DNA of 64,000 bases from the NCBI RefSeq assembly GCF_022760965.1, contig NZ_JAKVIJ010000008.1, positions 1-64,000 of the forward strand. Direction: 5' to 3'. The notes below the pieces were generated by a model that made no database searches, was not told the origin of the DNA, and was given only the letters and a program-made list of their open reading frames with translations. Shown here piece after piece: positions 1-9,958 of this stretch. The stretch's first letter is position 1. The number at the start of each line of letters is the position of its first letter. This DNA is from Simplicispira sedimenti. GTDB taxonomy: Bacteria > Pseudomonadota > Gammaproteobacteria > Burkholderiales > Burkholderiaceae_C. The translations under genes and the position numbers were made by a program.

Positions 1-136
1 CAGCGACACCTCGACAAAGGTGTCAACTTAAACCAACCGGCCTCCTCGATACCCGGGGCGGTTAAACACGGTGATTGCAAAGGAACTTGCGTCCTAGCCA
101 CGAGCCGACCCGCTGGCCTACATATCAGTTATCTAA

Positions 137-2056
137 ATGAGCCGATTCAATCCGCACTTCCCCAACGCCGCTCAGGTCTTTGACGCTGCCGACAAGTTCA
201 AGCAGCGCTGTTTGCTGAATCAGGAGTCCTTGTTTCTGGACGGCCAGACCCTGTGGACGCCTGAGCACTTCAAGTCGCTGATCGAGAACTATGTGGACCG
301 CCCGGACACAGGCGACCGCGGGTTCTATGAGAAGCTGGCCGACCAATTGGCGACCTGTGCACCCCTGGATGTGGCCTTGATGGCAGAGGTGTTCTGGATC
401 GTGCAGCTTGGCCCGACCAATCTTCGAGCACCCACGAAGATCAAGACGGTGGAGCGCATCTGGAACATGAAGCCGGCGGCCCCCTTCCCAACATCGTCGC
501 CCTTCCTGCAGACACCCGTTTTGTCGGGACTTGGCAGCGCTGGCCCCGGCTACAACAACTATCTGCCCATGGAGATCATCTTTGCGGTGGAAGCATTCGC
601 TGCGTTCGTGGCAAAGCCACTTCCTGAGCGAGAAGCGCTGTTGAATGAAGCACAAGGTTTCGCGAAATGGCTGGAAACCATTCCCAGCGGCAAGGGGCGA
701 CAGCTGTACCACACGCTATGCCACGTCCTGTTCCCCGACTCGTTTGAACGAATCTTCAGTCAGGGCAACAAGTTCCAGGTGGCGCGTGCGCACAAGATCT
801 GGACACCAGCCCTGGGCGAGAGCCGCCCCGCCATGGATGCGGCGTTGCTGGAACTGCGCAAGCGGCTTGAACTGCAGCACCCGGGTGCAGTTGACTATTA
901 CGAGCTGCCGGTTGGTACGCTCCTCAAAAAAGCAGCGACTCAGCCCGCTACGGATTCTGGCGGCAACCCCGTCAAAGACGACGCGGCCAAGGGCTCTGAG
1001 GGACTGTCTGCACATGAGCCCGACCCTGAGTACGACGTTGATGCCGCAACCAACGCCAAGCCGACGCTTCGCCTGACTGACAACCTGATCCTCTTCGGCC
1101 CACCAGGAACTGGCAAGACCTTTGAGATGCAGGCACGCATGAAGGATGCGTTCGACAACGGCGAAGAGTTCGCCTTCGTGGCTTTTCACCCCAGCTATGC
1201 ATACGAAGACTTCATTGGCGGGCTGCGTCCGGTGGCTGCCCAAGACGGAGCGGGCGTAGTCGTGGTGTTCCAGAAAGGCCCGTTTCTGACCCTGTGCGAA
1301 AAGGCCCATGCCAACCCGACGCAACAGTTCACACTGTTCATCGACGAAATCAACCGAGCCAATGTGGCCAAGGTCTTTGGTGAGCTGATCACTTTGATCG
1401 AACCCAGCAAGCGCGTGATAGCCGGAAGCAAAGTGAGGGACGAAGGTGCCTGGGTGACTATGCCCGGTGTGCCAGAGCGCTTTGGGGTGCCTGACAACTT
1501 GAACATCGTCGCCACGATGAACACGGCCGATCGATCCATCGCGATGATGGACATCGCCCTGCGGCGGCGATTCCGCTTTCAGGAGTGCGCACCGGCCCCC
1601 AAGTTGATCGTACCGGCCAAGGTGGGCGCGGTTGACTTGCCCGAGCTGCTCCAGTGCTTGAACGACCGATTGGAGTATTTGCTCGACCGCGACCACGCCA
1701 TCGGCCACGCAGTCTTCATGGGCATCACATCTTTGACCGAGCTGCAACAGGTGCTGGCACAGCGGGTGATTCCGCTGCTTCAAGAGTACTTCTTTGAAGA
1801 CATGGAGAAGGTGCGCCTGGTCTTGACTGGAAACGGCAAAGACAGCGTTTTCTTCAAGTCGCGTTCGCTGTCGCCATCCGAACTTTTCCCCGGCGCAAAA
1901 CAATCTGTGGGCACTGAAGCGAGGACGACCTTCGCTGTAGGCGACCCCAGCAGCTGGAGCGAAGCGCACATCATGGGGCTGTACGGGGCTGCACCACCCG
2001 CTATGGCGACGCCATCACAGCCCGAACAAGTCGCCACCCCCCAGAACCCGGTTTGA
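137..2056 (+). CDS. mcrB: McrB-type AAA+ GTPase of a type IV (modification-dependent) restriction system
   Basis: 639 residues. McrB is the GTP-driven motor and DNA-recognition subunit that works with the McrC nuclease to cut modified foreign DNA in the cytoplasm. The AAA+ core is clear: Walker A GPPGTGKT at about 321-328, Walker B FIDEINR at about 401-407, and the McrB signature MNTADRS at about 461-467, followed by an arginine-rich RRRFRF segment. The first roughly 300 residues should hold the target-recognition domain; I do not recognise the usual DUF3578 module there, so specificity is unknown. A low-complexity linker (about 265-305) precedes the motor. mcrC begins 4 nt after the stop, indicating one transcript. 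No good ribosome site is visible before the ATG. Confidence 0.9.
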   Translation: MSRFNPHFPNAAQVFDAADKFKQRCLLNQESLFLDGQTLWTPEHFKSLIENYVDRPDTGDRGFYEKLADQLATCAPLDVALMAEVFWIVQLGPTNLRAPTKIKTVERIWNMKPAAPFPTSSPFLQTPVLSGLGSAGPGYNNYLPMEIIFAVEAFAAFVAKPLPEREALLNEAQGFAKWLETIPSGKGRQLYHTLCHVLFPDSFERIFSQGNKFQVARAHKIWTPALGESRPAMDAALLELRKRLELQHPGAVDYYELPVGTLLKKAATQPATDSGGNPVKDDAAKGSEGLSAHEPDPEYDVDAATNAKPTLRLTDNLILFGPPGTGKTFEMQARMKDAFDNGEEFAFVAFHPSYAYEDFIGGLRPVAAQDGAGVVVVFQKGPFLTLCEKAHANPTQQFTLFIDEINRANVAKVFGELITLIEPSKRVIAGSKVRDEGAWVTMPGVPERFGVPDNLNIVATMNTADRSIAMMDIALRRRFRFQECAPAPKLIVPAKVGAVDLPELLQCLNDRLEYLLDRDHAIGHAVFMGITSLTELQQVLAQRVIPLLQEYFFEDMEKVRLVLTGNGKDSVFFKSRSLSPSELFPGAKQSVGTEARTTFAVGDPSSWSEAHIMGLYGAAPPAMATPSQPEQVATPQNPV

Positions 2057-2060
2057 TCCC

Positions 2061-3359
2061 ATGGGCGGCCTGCGCACCGTCACTGTGCTGGAGCATGAGG
2101 TCATCCCCGTCTTCGAGGGAGGGCATTTGCCTGGCATCTCGGAAGAGGCTCCCCGATGGTTATCCGAGGCTGAAGCACAAGCCCTTCTCCGTTTGAACGA
2201 TCTTCGTCGAGGCTTCTGTCAGCGACTCTCGGGCGGAATCAAGCTCGCGCAACACTGCGGAATCGTTCGGCTGCCAACCTGCGTGGTCGAAGTGCTGCCC
2301 AAAGTGGGGATGGCAGATGCGCGAACAACCGACGAACTGGAGCGCTCGCGCGGTGCCCTGCTGGCGATGCTGCACAGCGCCCGGCAAGTTGCAATCACGA
2401 AAGTTGGCACTGCACCGCAGCAGGCCGTGCGCGCGCCGCTGCTAGACATCTTCATCGAGGCCTTCCTGCATTGCGCGCTTGATCAAGCTCGGAGAGGCTT
2501 GATCAGCAGGTATGTGGCGCATGCAAACGACCTCCCGGTCATCAAGGGGCGCTTCCAGGCGCATGGTCATGCCCGTCGCAATCTCGCGCGGCCACACATG
2601 CTGCATTGCGAGTACGATGAATTCACCGCTGACAACGCCTACAACCGCTCTGTACGTGCGACGCTGGATGCCTGCAGAACGTGGATCATCAATGGCAATA
2701 CGCAGCGCCTGTGGTTCGAGGCCCATGCACGGTACGCCAGTATTTCATCGGTAAGGATGTCGGCGAAGGATGTCGAGTCCCTTCCGCGAGACCGCACTAC
2801 GCACCGCTACGACCCTCTGCTCACATGGTGTGAGTTGATACTGGCGATGGCCAGCCCCGGGATGAGCGCAGGAACTACTCTGGCGCCCGGGCTGCTGTTC
2901 GACATGAACAAGCTGTTCGAAGCACACGTCGCCAAATATGAGGAAGATTCGGCTGAACCTGATTGCATCATTCACACGCAAGGACCTCCTTTGCACCTCG
3001 CAGTTCGCGGTTCCACAAATGTCTTTTTGCTGAAGCCAGACATCACTGTCTGGAGGACCGACAAAGATGGAGCAAATTTAAATATTCAGCGAGTCGTCGA
3101 TGCAAAGTGGAAACTGCTCAATCCGGCCACCCCTGATTTCGGAGTGAACGAGGCGGACGTGTATCAGATTCTGGCTTATGCCACACGTTACGGGTGCAAA
3201 ACGCTTGAGCTGGCCTACCCCATGCTAGACAGCATAGCTGAGAAAAATCTCCCCACTTTCGAACTGTTGACCGAAGGACAATCCACCAACGAAAAGACTG
3301 TGGTTACGGTAAAAATGATCCCACTTTGGAATATAGATCTACATAATTCAAACAATTAA
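2061..3359 (+). CDS. mcrC: McrC-type nuclease subunit of the McrBC restriction system
   Basis: 432 residues. McrC supplies the endonuclease active site and stimulates McrB GTPase activity. A PD-(D/E)XK nuclease core is visible near the C-terminus: PDITV at about 326-330, DAKWK at about 347-351, and a following D-x-YQILAYA helix, as in McrC/5mC-specific restriction proteins. The N-terminal half is alpha-helical and rich in Leu/Arg, consistent with the McrB-contacting region. It lies 4 nt downstream of mcrB on the same strand. The last 300 bases are markedly AT-rich compared with the chromosome, in keeping with horizontal acquisition. The pair looks intact although the adjoining integrase is not. 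Confidence 0.88.
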   Translation: MGGLRTVTVLEHEVIPVFEGGHLPGISEEAPRWLSEAEAQALLRLNDLRRGFCQRLSGGIKLAQHCGIVRLPTCVVEVLPKVGMADARTTDELERSRGALLAMLHSARQVAITKVGTAPQQAVRAPLLDIFIEAFLHCALDQARRGLISRYVAHANDLPVIKGRFQAHGHARRNLARPHMLHCEYDEFTADNAYNRSVRATLDACRTWIINGNTQRLWFEAHARYASISSVRMSAKDVESLPRDRTTHRYDPLLTWCELILAMASPGMSAGTTLAPGLLFDMNKLFEAHVAKYEEDSAEPDCIIHTQGPPLHLAVRGSTNVFLLKPDITVWRTDKDGANLNIQRVVDAKWKLLNPATPDFGVNEADVYQILAYATRYGCKTLELAYPMLDSIAEKNLPTFELLTEGQSTNEKTVVTVKMIPLWNIDLHNSNN

Positions 3360-3397
3360 CCATTGGCAAAAATGACATTGCCACATTTCACCTGCAT

Positions 3398-4513
3398 TCA
3401 CTGGCGGAGACGCAGAGGCTCGCAGCGAACTATGAGCGTAGCGAAAATCTTTAGATGTCTTCCAAGAACAGGGGCTAAAAATTTATCCCTCCACCTCACA
3501 CGGTTCAATGTTGCGTTGCTGATGGGCGTATCCATGTCGTATCGACCGGGATGCAGATAGCGTGATGACGCAAAGCAGGTTTTGAATGTCACCAGCACGT
3601 CTTGCGCCTGTGTGCTGAGATACATCACATGAGGTTTGCCTGTCTTCATTCTCTCTTTGGGGATCGACCAAACGGCGTTGTCGAAATCGACTTCACCCCA
3701 TGTTGCGTTCACAAACTCACCCTTGCGCACCATCGTCAGCATTACGAACCGCAACGCCAAGCGCAGGGTCGCAGCGGTTGCCGTTGTGTCCAGTGCGGCA
3801 AGGAAGCGACGAATTTCTGTGGGATTCAGCGCACGGTCGCGTGCCTTGAATGTGGCAATGTCGCTCGGTCTGATGGCTTCAGCAGGATTCGTCACAGTGA
3901 GTGACTTGTCCTTGGAAACAGCGAAGCGGTACACCAGCAAGACGATTTCCCGGACTTGAACGGCTGGGGCAGCGGCACCCTTCTCGCGGATGCTCTCGCA
4001 ATGCTACATCAGTTGGGCAGGATTGATTTCGTCCAGCTTGAGCTTGCCGAACGGTCCTTCCAGATACCGCTTGTAGACCGAGCGCCGCATTGCCAGCGTG
4101 GAGTCGGCCAAACGAGCACCGTTGTTGGGATCGGCCTTGTCTGCGAAGTATTTTTCTGCCCAGCGCCCGAATGTCAGGGAGTCTGCTGCTTCTTGGCGCT
4201 TTTCGACCTTGGTTCTGGAGGGTGACTCACCGCGTTCCACACACCGTCTGGCAACCGTGAGCAATGAACGGGCTTCGGCCAACGAGACCGTCATGCCGAA
4301 GTCAAGTTCAGCCGAGTCACGGGGATGCTTGGCACCCGCAGTGTCGTCGTATCGGCCAATCGTCAGTGTTTCTCGTCGGCCATTGAGGCGGTAGTCATAG
4401 CGAAACGACTTCGTGCCTGCGGTCGAGACGGTCACGTACATGCCGTCTCTGTCAGCGACTTTGAAAGTTTTTTCTTTTGGGCGCAGTTTGCGCAGTTCTG
4501 TGTCTGTGAGCAT
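3398..4513 (-). pseudogene. Disrupted tyrosine recombinase (phage/island integrase, DUF4102 arm-binding type)
   Basis: The 5' part (4513-4004) encodes the arm-binding DUF4102 domain and start of the core-binding domain, ending ...INPAQLM before a TAG at 4006-4004. Reading continues in the same frame (HCESIREKGAAAPAV, then VREIVLLVYRFAV) through 3940-3398, so the break is a single in-frame amber codon, not a frameshift. The catalytic domain begins normally (an MVRKGEF-like strand, then WSIPKERMKTGKPH) but family similarity stops after ...NATLNRV near position 3490. The remainder is unrelated sequence lacking the His-x-x-Arg box and the nucleophilic Tyr. The protein cannot be active, so the element is stranded. 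Confidence 0.85.
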
Positions 4514-4533
4514 GGTGGCTTTCCTAGTAAAAC

Positions 4534-4610
4534 TTTACCGTCAAGGCCCTTGTCGGTAAAGGAAAGCAGCGCCTCAGAGATTCACAGATTTACCGTCACA
4601 GCTACCGTCT
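4534..4610. repeat. Short direct/inverted repeats upstream of the integrase, probable arm-type sites
   Basis: The decamer TTTACCGTCA occurs at 4534-4543 and 4589-4598. An inverted near-copy (TGTCGGTAAA) lies at 4551-4560 and a degenerate copy (GCTACCGTCT) at 4601-4610. They lie between the integrase start codon and the guaA 3' end. Such clusters typically bind the integrase arm domain and also regulate int. The role is inferred from spacing and position. Confidence 0.45.
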
Positions 4611-4686
4611 AAAACTTTGGCTTTGGCTGCATCCCGCTGGGTGTCTTTGGACGCATAAGCTGTTGATTTTCAATGTAATTTTGTAA

Positions 4687-4714
4687 AATTCAAGACGCTG
4701 CCGAACGTCTTGAA
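4687..4714 (-). terminator. Hairpin downstream of guaA, possible terminator
   Basis: A perfect 9-bp stem (TTCAAGACG at 4689-4697 with CGTCTTGAA at 4706-4714, 8-nt loop) lies 11 nt beyond the guaA stop codon. On the minus strand it is followed by ATTTTACAAAATT, a poor U-tract. It could be a weak terminator for guaA or part of the island attachment region. Confidence 0.4.
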
Positions 4715-4725
4715 ATCACTGTACA

Positions 4726-4745
4726 TTATTCCCACTCGATCGTCG
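4726..4745. other. Candidate island attachment core in the guaA 3' end
   Basis: The last codons of guaA (encoding ...TIEWE and the stop) directly border island-type sequence with an integrase facing them. For guaA-targeting integrases the attachment core lies in these codons. Only one copy is present in the window, so the exact core cannot be defined here. Confidence 0.35.
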
Positions 4746-6342
4746 CTGGCGGCTTGCTGCTCACGTCATAGGTCACGCGGTTGATGCCGCGCACCTCATT
4801 GATGATGCGGCTGGACACCTTCTTGAGCAGCGCATAAGGCAGCTCGGCCCAGTCGGCGGTCATGAAGTCGCTGGTTTGCACGGCACGCAGGGCCACCACG
4901 TAGTCGTAGGTGCGGCCGTCACCCATGACACCCACGCTCTTGACCGGCAGGAACACGGTGAAGGCTTGGCTGGTGAGGTCGTACCAGGTCTTGCCCGTAG
5001 CTTCGTCCTTGAAGTTGCGCAGTTCCTCGATGAAGATCGCGTCGGCACGGCGCAGCAGGTCGGCGTATTCTTTTTTCACCTCACCCAGGATGCGCACGCC
5101 CAGGCCAGGGCCGGGGAAGGGATGACGATACACCATCTCGGGGGGCAGACCCAGGGCCACGCCCAGTTCGCGCACTTCGTCCTTGAACAGGTCGCGCAGG
5201 GGCTCCAAGAGCTTGAGGCCCAATTGCTCGGGCAGGCCGCCCACGTTGTGGTGGCTCTTGATGGTGACGGCTTTCTTGCTCTTGGCGCCGCCCGATTCGA
5301 TCACGTCAGGGTAGATGGTGCCCTGTGCCAGGAAGGTCGCCCCCTTGTGGCCGGAGCCACCGGCCTTGAGCTTGGCGGCTTCCTGCTTGAACACATCGAC
5401 GAACAGGCCGCCGATGATCTTGCGCTTTTGCTCGGGCTCGCTGACACCCGCGAGCTTGCCCAGGAACAAGTCACTGGCGTCCACGCGGATGACTTTGGCG
5501 TGCAGCTTGCCTTCAAACATGTCCATGACCATGTCGCCCTCGTTCAGGCGCAGCAGGCCATGGTCCACGAACACGCAAGTGAGCTGATCGCCAATGGCAC
5601 GGTGGATCAGCGCAGCCGCCACGGACGAATCCACGCCACCGGACAGACCCAGAATGACCTCCTCATCACCTACCTGCTCACGGATCTTCTGCACCGCTTC
5701 CTCGATGTGGTCGCGCATGATCCAGTCGGCGCGCGTACCGCAGATGTCGAGCACAAAACGCTCCAGCAGCGCCCTGCCCTGCAACGTGTGTGTGACCTCG
5801 GGGTGGAATTGCACCGCGTAGAAGCGCCGGGCCTCGTCGGCCATGCCGGCAATGGGGCAGCTGTCGGTGCTGGCCATGAGCTTGAAGCCCGGTGGCAGCT
5901 CGGTGACCTTGTCGCCGTGGCTCATCCAGACCTTGAGCATGCCGTGGCCTTCGGCCGTGGTGAAGTCGGCGATGTCCTTCAGCAGGGCCGTATGGCCGCG
6001 TGCGCGGACTTCGGCGTAACCGAACTCGCGGGTATGGCCGGCCTCCACCTTGCCGCCAAGTTGCTGTGCCATGGTCTGCATGCCATAGCAAATGCCCAGC
6101 ACAGGCACGCCCAGCGCAAACACGGCATCGGGAGCCTTGTCGTCCACCTCGTACACACTGGCGTGGCTGCCCGAGAGGATCACGCCCTTGAGCTGGCCGT
6201 CCTTGGCATAGTCACGCACCCATTCGTCCGTCACATCGCAGGGGTGCACCTCGCAGTACACGTGGGCCTCGCGCACACGGCGCGCGATGAGCTGGGTGAC
6301 TTGCGAACCAAAGTCGAGGATGAGGATTTTCTGGTGTTGCAT
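4726..6342 (-). CDS. guaA: GMP synthase (glutamine-hydrolysing)
   Basis: Converts XMP to GMP using ATP and glutamine, the last step of guanine nucleotide synthesis. 538 residues, the usual length. An N-terminal class I glutamine amidotransferase domain has the nucleophile motif GICYGMQ and the partner FHPEVTHT. The ATP pyrophosphatase domain carries the P-loop LSGGVDSSV, and the C-terminal dimerisation domain ends in ...PPATIEWE. I chose the ATG at 6342 (MQHQKILILDFGSQ), because family similarity starts there; an upstream start would add 14 unrelated residues. It follows guaB on the same strand, separated by an R1 repeat hairpin, so guaB-guaA is probably one operon. Its 3' end borders an island remnant but the coding sequence is complete. 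Confidence 0.97.
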   Translation of the reverse strand: MQHQKILILDFGSQVTQLIARRVREAHVYCEVHPCDVTDEWVRDYAKDGQLKGVILSGSHASVYEVDDKAPDAVFALGVPVLGICYGMQTMAQQLGGKVEAGHTREFGYAEVRARGHTALLKDIADFTTAEGHGMLKVWMSHGDKVTELPPGFKLMASTDSCPIAGMADEARRFYAVQFHPEVTHTLQGRALLERFVLDICGTRADWIMRDHIEEAVQKIREQVGDEEVILGLSGGVDSSVAAALIHRAIGDQLTCVFVDHGLLRLNEGDMVMDMFEGKLHAKVIRVDASDLFLGKLAGVSEPEQKRKIIGGLFVDVFKQEAAKLKAGGSGHKGATFLAQGTIYPDVIESGGAKSKKAVTIKSHHNVGGLPEQLGLKLLEPLRDLFKDEVRELGVALGLPPEMVYRHPFPGPGLGVRILGEVKKEYADLLRRADAIFIEELRNFKDEATGKTWYDLTSQAFTVFLPVKSVGVMGDGRTYDYVVALRAVQTSDFMTADWAELPYALLKKVSSRIINEVRGINRVTYDVSSKPPATIEWE

Positions 6343-6352
6343 GACAGTTAAG

Positions 6353-6411
6353 AATGAAATTAGCCCCTGACGCTTGCTGGACAAGCACCAGGGGCTATCA
6401 AAATAATAGCA
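6353..6411 (-). repeat. R1 palindromic repeat, copy A (guaB-guaA intergenic)
   Basis: Read on the minus strand it begins TGCTATTATTTTGATAGC and ends GGGGCTAATTTCATTC, matching the R1 family. It folds into a strong hairpin: TAGCCCCTG at 6361-6369 with CAGGGGCTA at 6389-6397, plus an inner GCTTG/CAAGC stem around a CTGGA loop. It fills nearly the whole gap between guaB and guaA, so it would sit in the mRNA of that operon. Confidence 0.8.
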
Positions 6412-6419
6412 TCCGGTGA

Positions 6420-7895
<1,476 letters not shown>

Positions 7896-7973
7896 GAGAA
7901 AGCTCCAAAAGAAGAATTGTACCCGTCTGAAACCGCCTCCCATCGGGGCCCAGTGGGCGATACACTCGGATGC

Positions 7974-8477
7974 ATGAAACTGCACCCCCCTCTCCTGCTG
8001 GCAGCGCTCTGCCTTGCATCGGCCAGCGCCATGGCCCAGTGGCAATGGATTGACAAGGACGGACGCAAGATTTTCAGCGACCGGCCGCCGCCCACCGATG
8101 TGCCGGACAGCAAAGTCCTGAAGCAACCCCGCATGGGCGCAGCCGTTGCCGCACCGGTGGTTGCCGCCAGCGAACCGGCATCGGCTCCAGCAGCGGCAGC
8201 CAGCGCGGCCGCCGCGGGCAAGGACAAGGAACTGGAAAAGCGCAAAGCCCAGGCCGAAGCCGAGGAAGCCGCCAAGAAAAAGGCCGAAGACGACAAGCGC
8301 GCCAAGGTACGTGCCGAAAACTGCGAGCGCGCCAAGGCCGCCAAGGCCACCATCGACTCAGGCAAGCCCTTGCGTCAGGCCAATGCGCAGGGCGAACTCA
8401 TTTTCATGGACGAGGCCGCGCGCAACGCCGAACTCAAGCGTGCCCAGGCCATCATCGACAGCGACTGCAAGCGCTGA
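7974..8477 (+). CDS. DUF4124 domain-containing exported protein
   Basis: 167 residues. A cleavable signal peptide is evident (MKLHPPLLLAALCLASASAMA, cut before QWQW). The DUF4124 motif follows directly (WQWIDKDGRKIFSDRPPP), a short beta-rich module found in many proteobacterial periplasmic proteins. After it comes an Ala-rich spacer and a highly charged, probably coiled-coil stretch (about 85-130) of Lys/Glu/Ala. The function is not known; such proteins are presumed periplasmic. It is divergent from guaB and convergent with rnfH, whose stop codons are only 3 nt apart. No operon partner is apparent. Confidence 0.8.
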   Translation: MKLHPPLLLAALCLASASAMAQWQWIDKDGRKIFSDRPPPTDVPDSKVLKQPRMGAAVAAPVVAASEPASAPAAAASAAAAGKDKELEKRKAQAEAEEAAKKKAEDDKRAKVRAENCERAKAAKATIDSGKPLRQANAQGELIFMDEAARNAELKRAQAIIDSDCKR

Positions 8478-8480
8478 GCA

Positions 8481-8828
8481 TCAATAGCCCTGTTTGCCCC
8501 CGGGGCGGCGCCGCGCAAACAGGCCTGCGGCGCGTGCGCCCTGGCTGGCAAAGCGCTGGCGCCTGGCCCGCTTGGGGTCCACCGTCAGGGGCCGGTACAG
8601 CTCCAGCCGGTCGCCGTCCTGCAACACGGTGGCATGCGTCACCAATTGGCCCCAGATTCCCATCGCCACAGGCTCCGCGGCCAACGCACCATGGGCGCGG
8701 CAATGCGTCAGTGCATCGGCCACGGTGGCGCCCATTGGCAGCGCCAACTCCCACAGCTTCACCTGCCCTGGCTTGCTGGCATGGGCCACCGTGATATGCA
8801 GGCGTGGCAACGCCTGCGCTTCAGCCAT
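8481..8828 (-). CDS. RnfH family ubiquitin-like protein
   Basis: 115 residues of the RnfH/UPF0125 family, a small beta-grasp protein of unclear role often paired with ratA. Similarity starts at LHITVAHASKPGQ and covers the hydrophobic core ...DGDRLELYRPLTVDPKRARRQR, the family's most conserved stretch. The start at 8828 overlaps the end of ratA by 8 nt, implying translational coupling. The C-terminal tail (about 90-115) is basic and Gly/Arg-rich. The name derives from neighbours of the Rnf electron-transport genes in other bacteria; no Rnf complex is present here, so a role in electron transport is not implied. Confidence 0.85.
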   Translation of the reverse strand: MAEAQALPRLHITVAHASKPGQVKLWELALPMGATVADALTHCRAHGALAAEPVAMGIWGQLVTHATVLQDGDRLELYRPLTVDPKRARRQRFASQGARAAGLFARRRPGGKQGY

Positions 8829-9261
8829 ACACCTGCTCGGCGCGCTTGACAAAGGCATCGACCATGCTGGCCGCAATGCGGTCGAACACCGGTCCCACCA
8901 CCTTGGACAGGGTGCCGCTATCGAAGCCGTAGTTGAGCAGCAGTTCCACCCGCGCGGCCCGCTGGCTGCCGTCGCCCACGGTGTGGAAGTGCCAGTCGCC
9001 ATCCAGGCGCGAAAACGGCCCCTTGACCAACTGCATCTGCACACGACGACCGGGCTCGTGGAGGTTGCGCGTGACAAAGCTGTGCCGAATACCGCTGAGC
9101 GCAATACCCACCTCGGCCAGCATGCCGCTGTCGTCCTGTTCCAGCACGCGGGTATGGTCGCACCAGGGCAGAAACTGGGGGTACTGCTGCACGGATGTAA
9201 CCAGGTCGAACATCTCTTGCGGGCTGTACCAGATCAGGACGGATTTTTGAACGGTTTTCAT
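8821..9261 (-). CDS. ratA: RatA-like START/coenzyme Q-binding domain protein
   Basis: 146 residues, a single START-like (polyketide cyclase/COQ10) fold. The N-terminus MKTVQKSVLIWYSPQEMFDL and the mid-motif FLPWCDHTRVLE are typical of the RatA/YfjG family. In E. coli RatA is described as binding the 50S subunit and blocking subunit association; related proteins bind coenzyme Q, so the physiological role may differ. It overlaps rnfH by 8 nt and is divergent from smpB, the same arrangement as in many gamma- and betaproteobacteria. The reading frame is intact and of normal length. Confidence 0.85.
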   Translation of the reverse strand: MKTVQKSVLIWYSPQEMFDLVTSVQQYPQFLPWCDHTRVLEQDDSGMLAEVGIALSGIRHSFVTRNLHEPGRRVQMQLVKGPFSRLDGDWHFHTVGDGSQRAARVELLLNYGFDSGTLSKVVGPVFDRIAASMVDAFVKRAEQVYG

Positions 9262-9379
9262 GGGGCACTGCGGGCTGCGCCCCGGCGGGCGGGCCAGCGA
9301 AACTAGAATGCTGTCTGCGCGATGACCGCAATTGTAGGGAGGCGCTCGATCTCCCGGCGATCACCGCCATGAAAGCGCA

Positions 9380-9853
9380 ATGGCCAAGAAACCCGAAACC
9401 CAGTCCCGCATTGCCGACAACAAGAAAGCGGCCTTCAATTATTTCTTCGAGGAACGCCACGAGGCAGGTGTGGTCCTGCAGGGTTGGGAAGTCAAGGCCC
9501 TGCGCGAAGGCAAGGTGCAGATCACTGATGGCTATGTGGTCATCAAGGATGGCGAGCTGTTCCTGATCGGCTGCCAGATCAACCCTCTGAGAACCGCGTC
9601 CACCCACGTGAACCCGGAAGCCGCACGCACACGCAAGCTGCTGCTCAAGAAGGACGAGATCCGGCGCCTGATCGGCAAGGTCGAACAAAAGGGCTACACC
9701 CTGGTGCCACTGAACCTGCACTGGAAAAACGGCTTCGTGAAGTGCGAAATCGCCCTGGCCAAGGGCAAGGCCGAGCACGACAAGCGCGACACCATCAAGG
9801 ACCGCGAAGGCAAGCGCGAGGTCGAGCGGGCCATGAAGAGCCGCAACCGCTGA
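9380..9853 (+). CDS. smpB: SsrA (tmRNA)-binding protein SmpB
   Basis: 157 residues, the normal length. SmpB delivers tmRNA to stalled ribosomes in trans-translation. Seen in the sequence: the N-terminal basic segment and RIADNKKAAFNYFFEE, the OB-fold core with GWEVKALREGKVQI, and the C-terminal basic tail KAEHDKRDTIKDREGKRE that enters the empty mRNA channel. The tmRNA gene itself is not recognised in the window. It is divergent from ratA across a 118-nt gap. Confidence 0.96.
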   Translation: MAKKPETQSRIADNKKAAFNYFFEERHEAGVVLQGWEVKALREGKVQITDGYVVIKDGELFLIGCQINPLRTASTHVNPEAARTRKLLLKKDEIRRLIGKVEQKGYTLVPLNLHWKNGFVKCEIALAKGKAEHDKRDTIKDREGKREVERAMKSRNR

Positions 9854-9958
9854 CGGCCCAGTTTTTTGCCGGACCATGGAATAAACCGGGCCGGCCCGGT
9901 GTTCATCCGCATGCATGGCCGCCATCCCGCGCGGCCGGCACCCTACCGGAGATACACG

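Larger units (their letters stand above)
1..4725. mobile_element. Remnant of a genomic island inserted at the 3' end of guaA (left end outside window)
   Basis: The block between the left edge and the guaA stop codon carries only accessory functions: an McrBC restriction pair and a broken tyrosine integrase whose 5' end faces the guaA 3' end. Base composition is visibly more AT-rich than the neighbouring core genes, above all in 3000-3400 and 4514-4725. The 3' end of guaA is a known integration site for islands with this class of integrase. I see no second copy of the guaA end within 1-4700, so the distal attachment site, if it survives, lies beyond the left edge. Island status is inferred from integrase, cargo, composition and location; the boundaries are not proven. 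Confidence 0.6.

Noticed and set aside
3363..3960. Small plus-strand frames over the integrase remnant as new genes
   Set aside because: They are antisense to recognisable recombinase coding sequence and have no own features.
1..4700. Second guaA 3'-end copy marking the other island end
   Set aside because: Searched by eye for TTATTCCCACTCGAT; only the guaA copy itself at 4726 was found.
4876..6351. Long open frame opposite guaA
   Set aside because: Composition shadow of a conserved gene in GC-rich DNA; His/Gln/Ala-rich translation without domains. The same applies to long frames opposite guaB, typA, nusA, infB, the decarboxylase and others.
7896..7973. Purine riboswitch upstream of guaB
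   Set aside because: The gap to the divergent DUF4124 gene is too short and shows no three-way junction.
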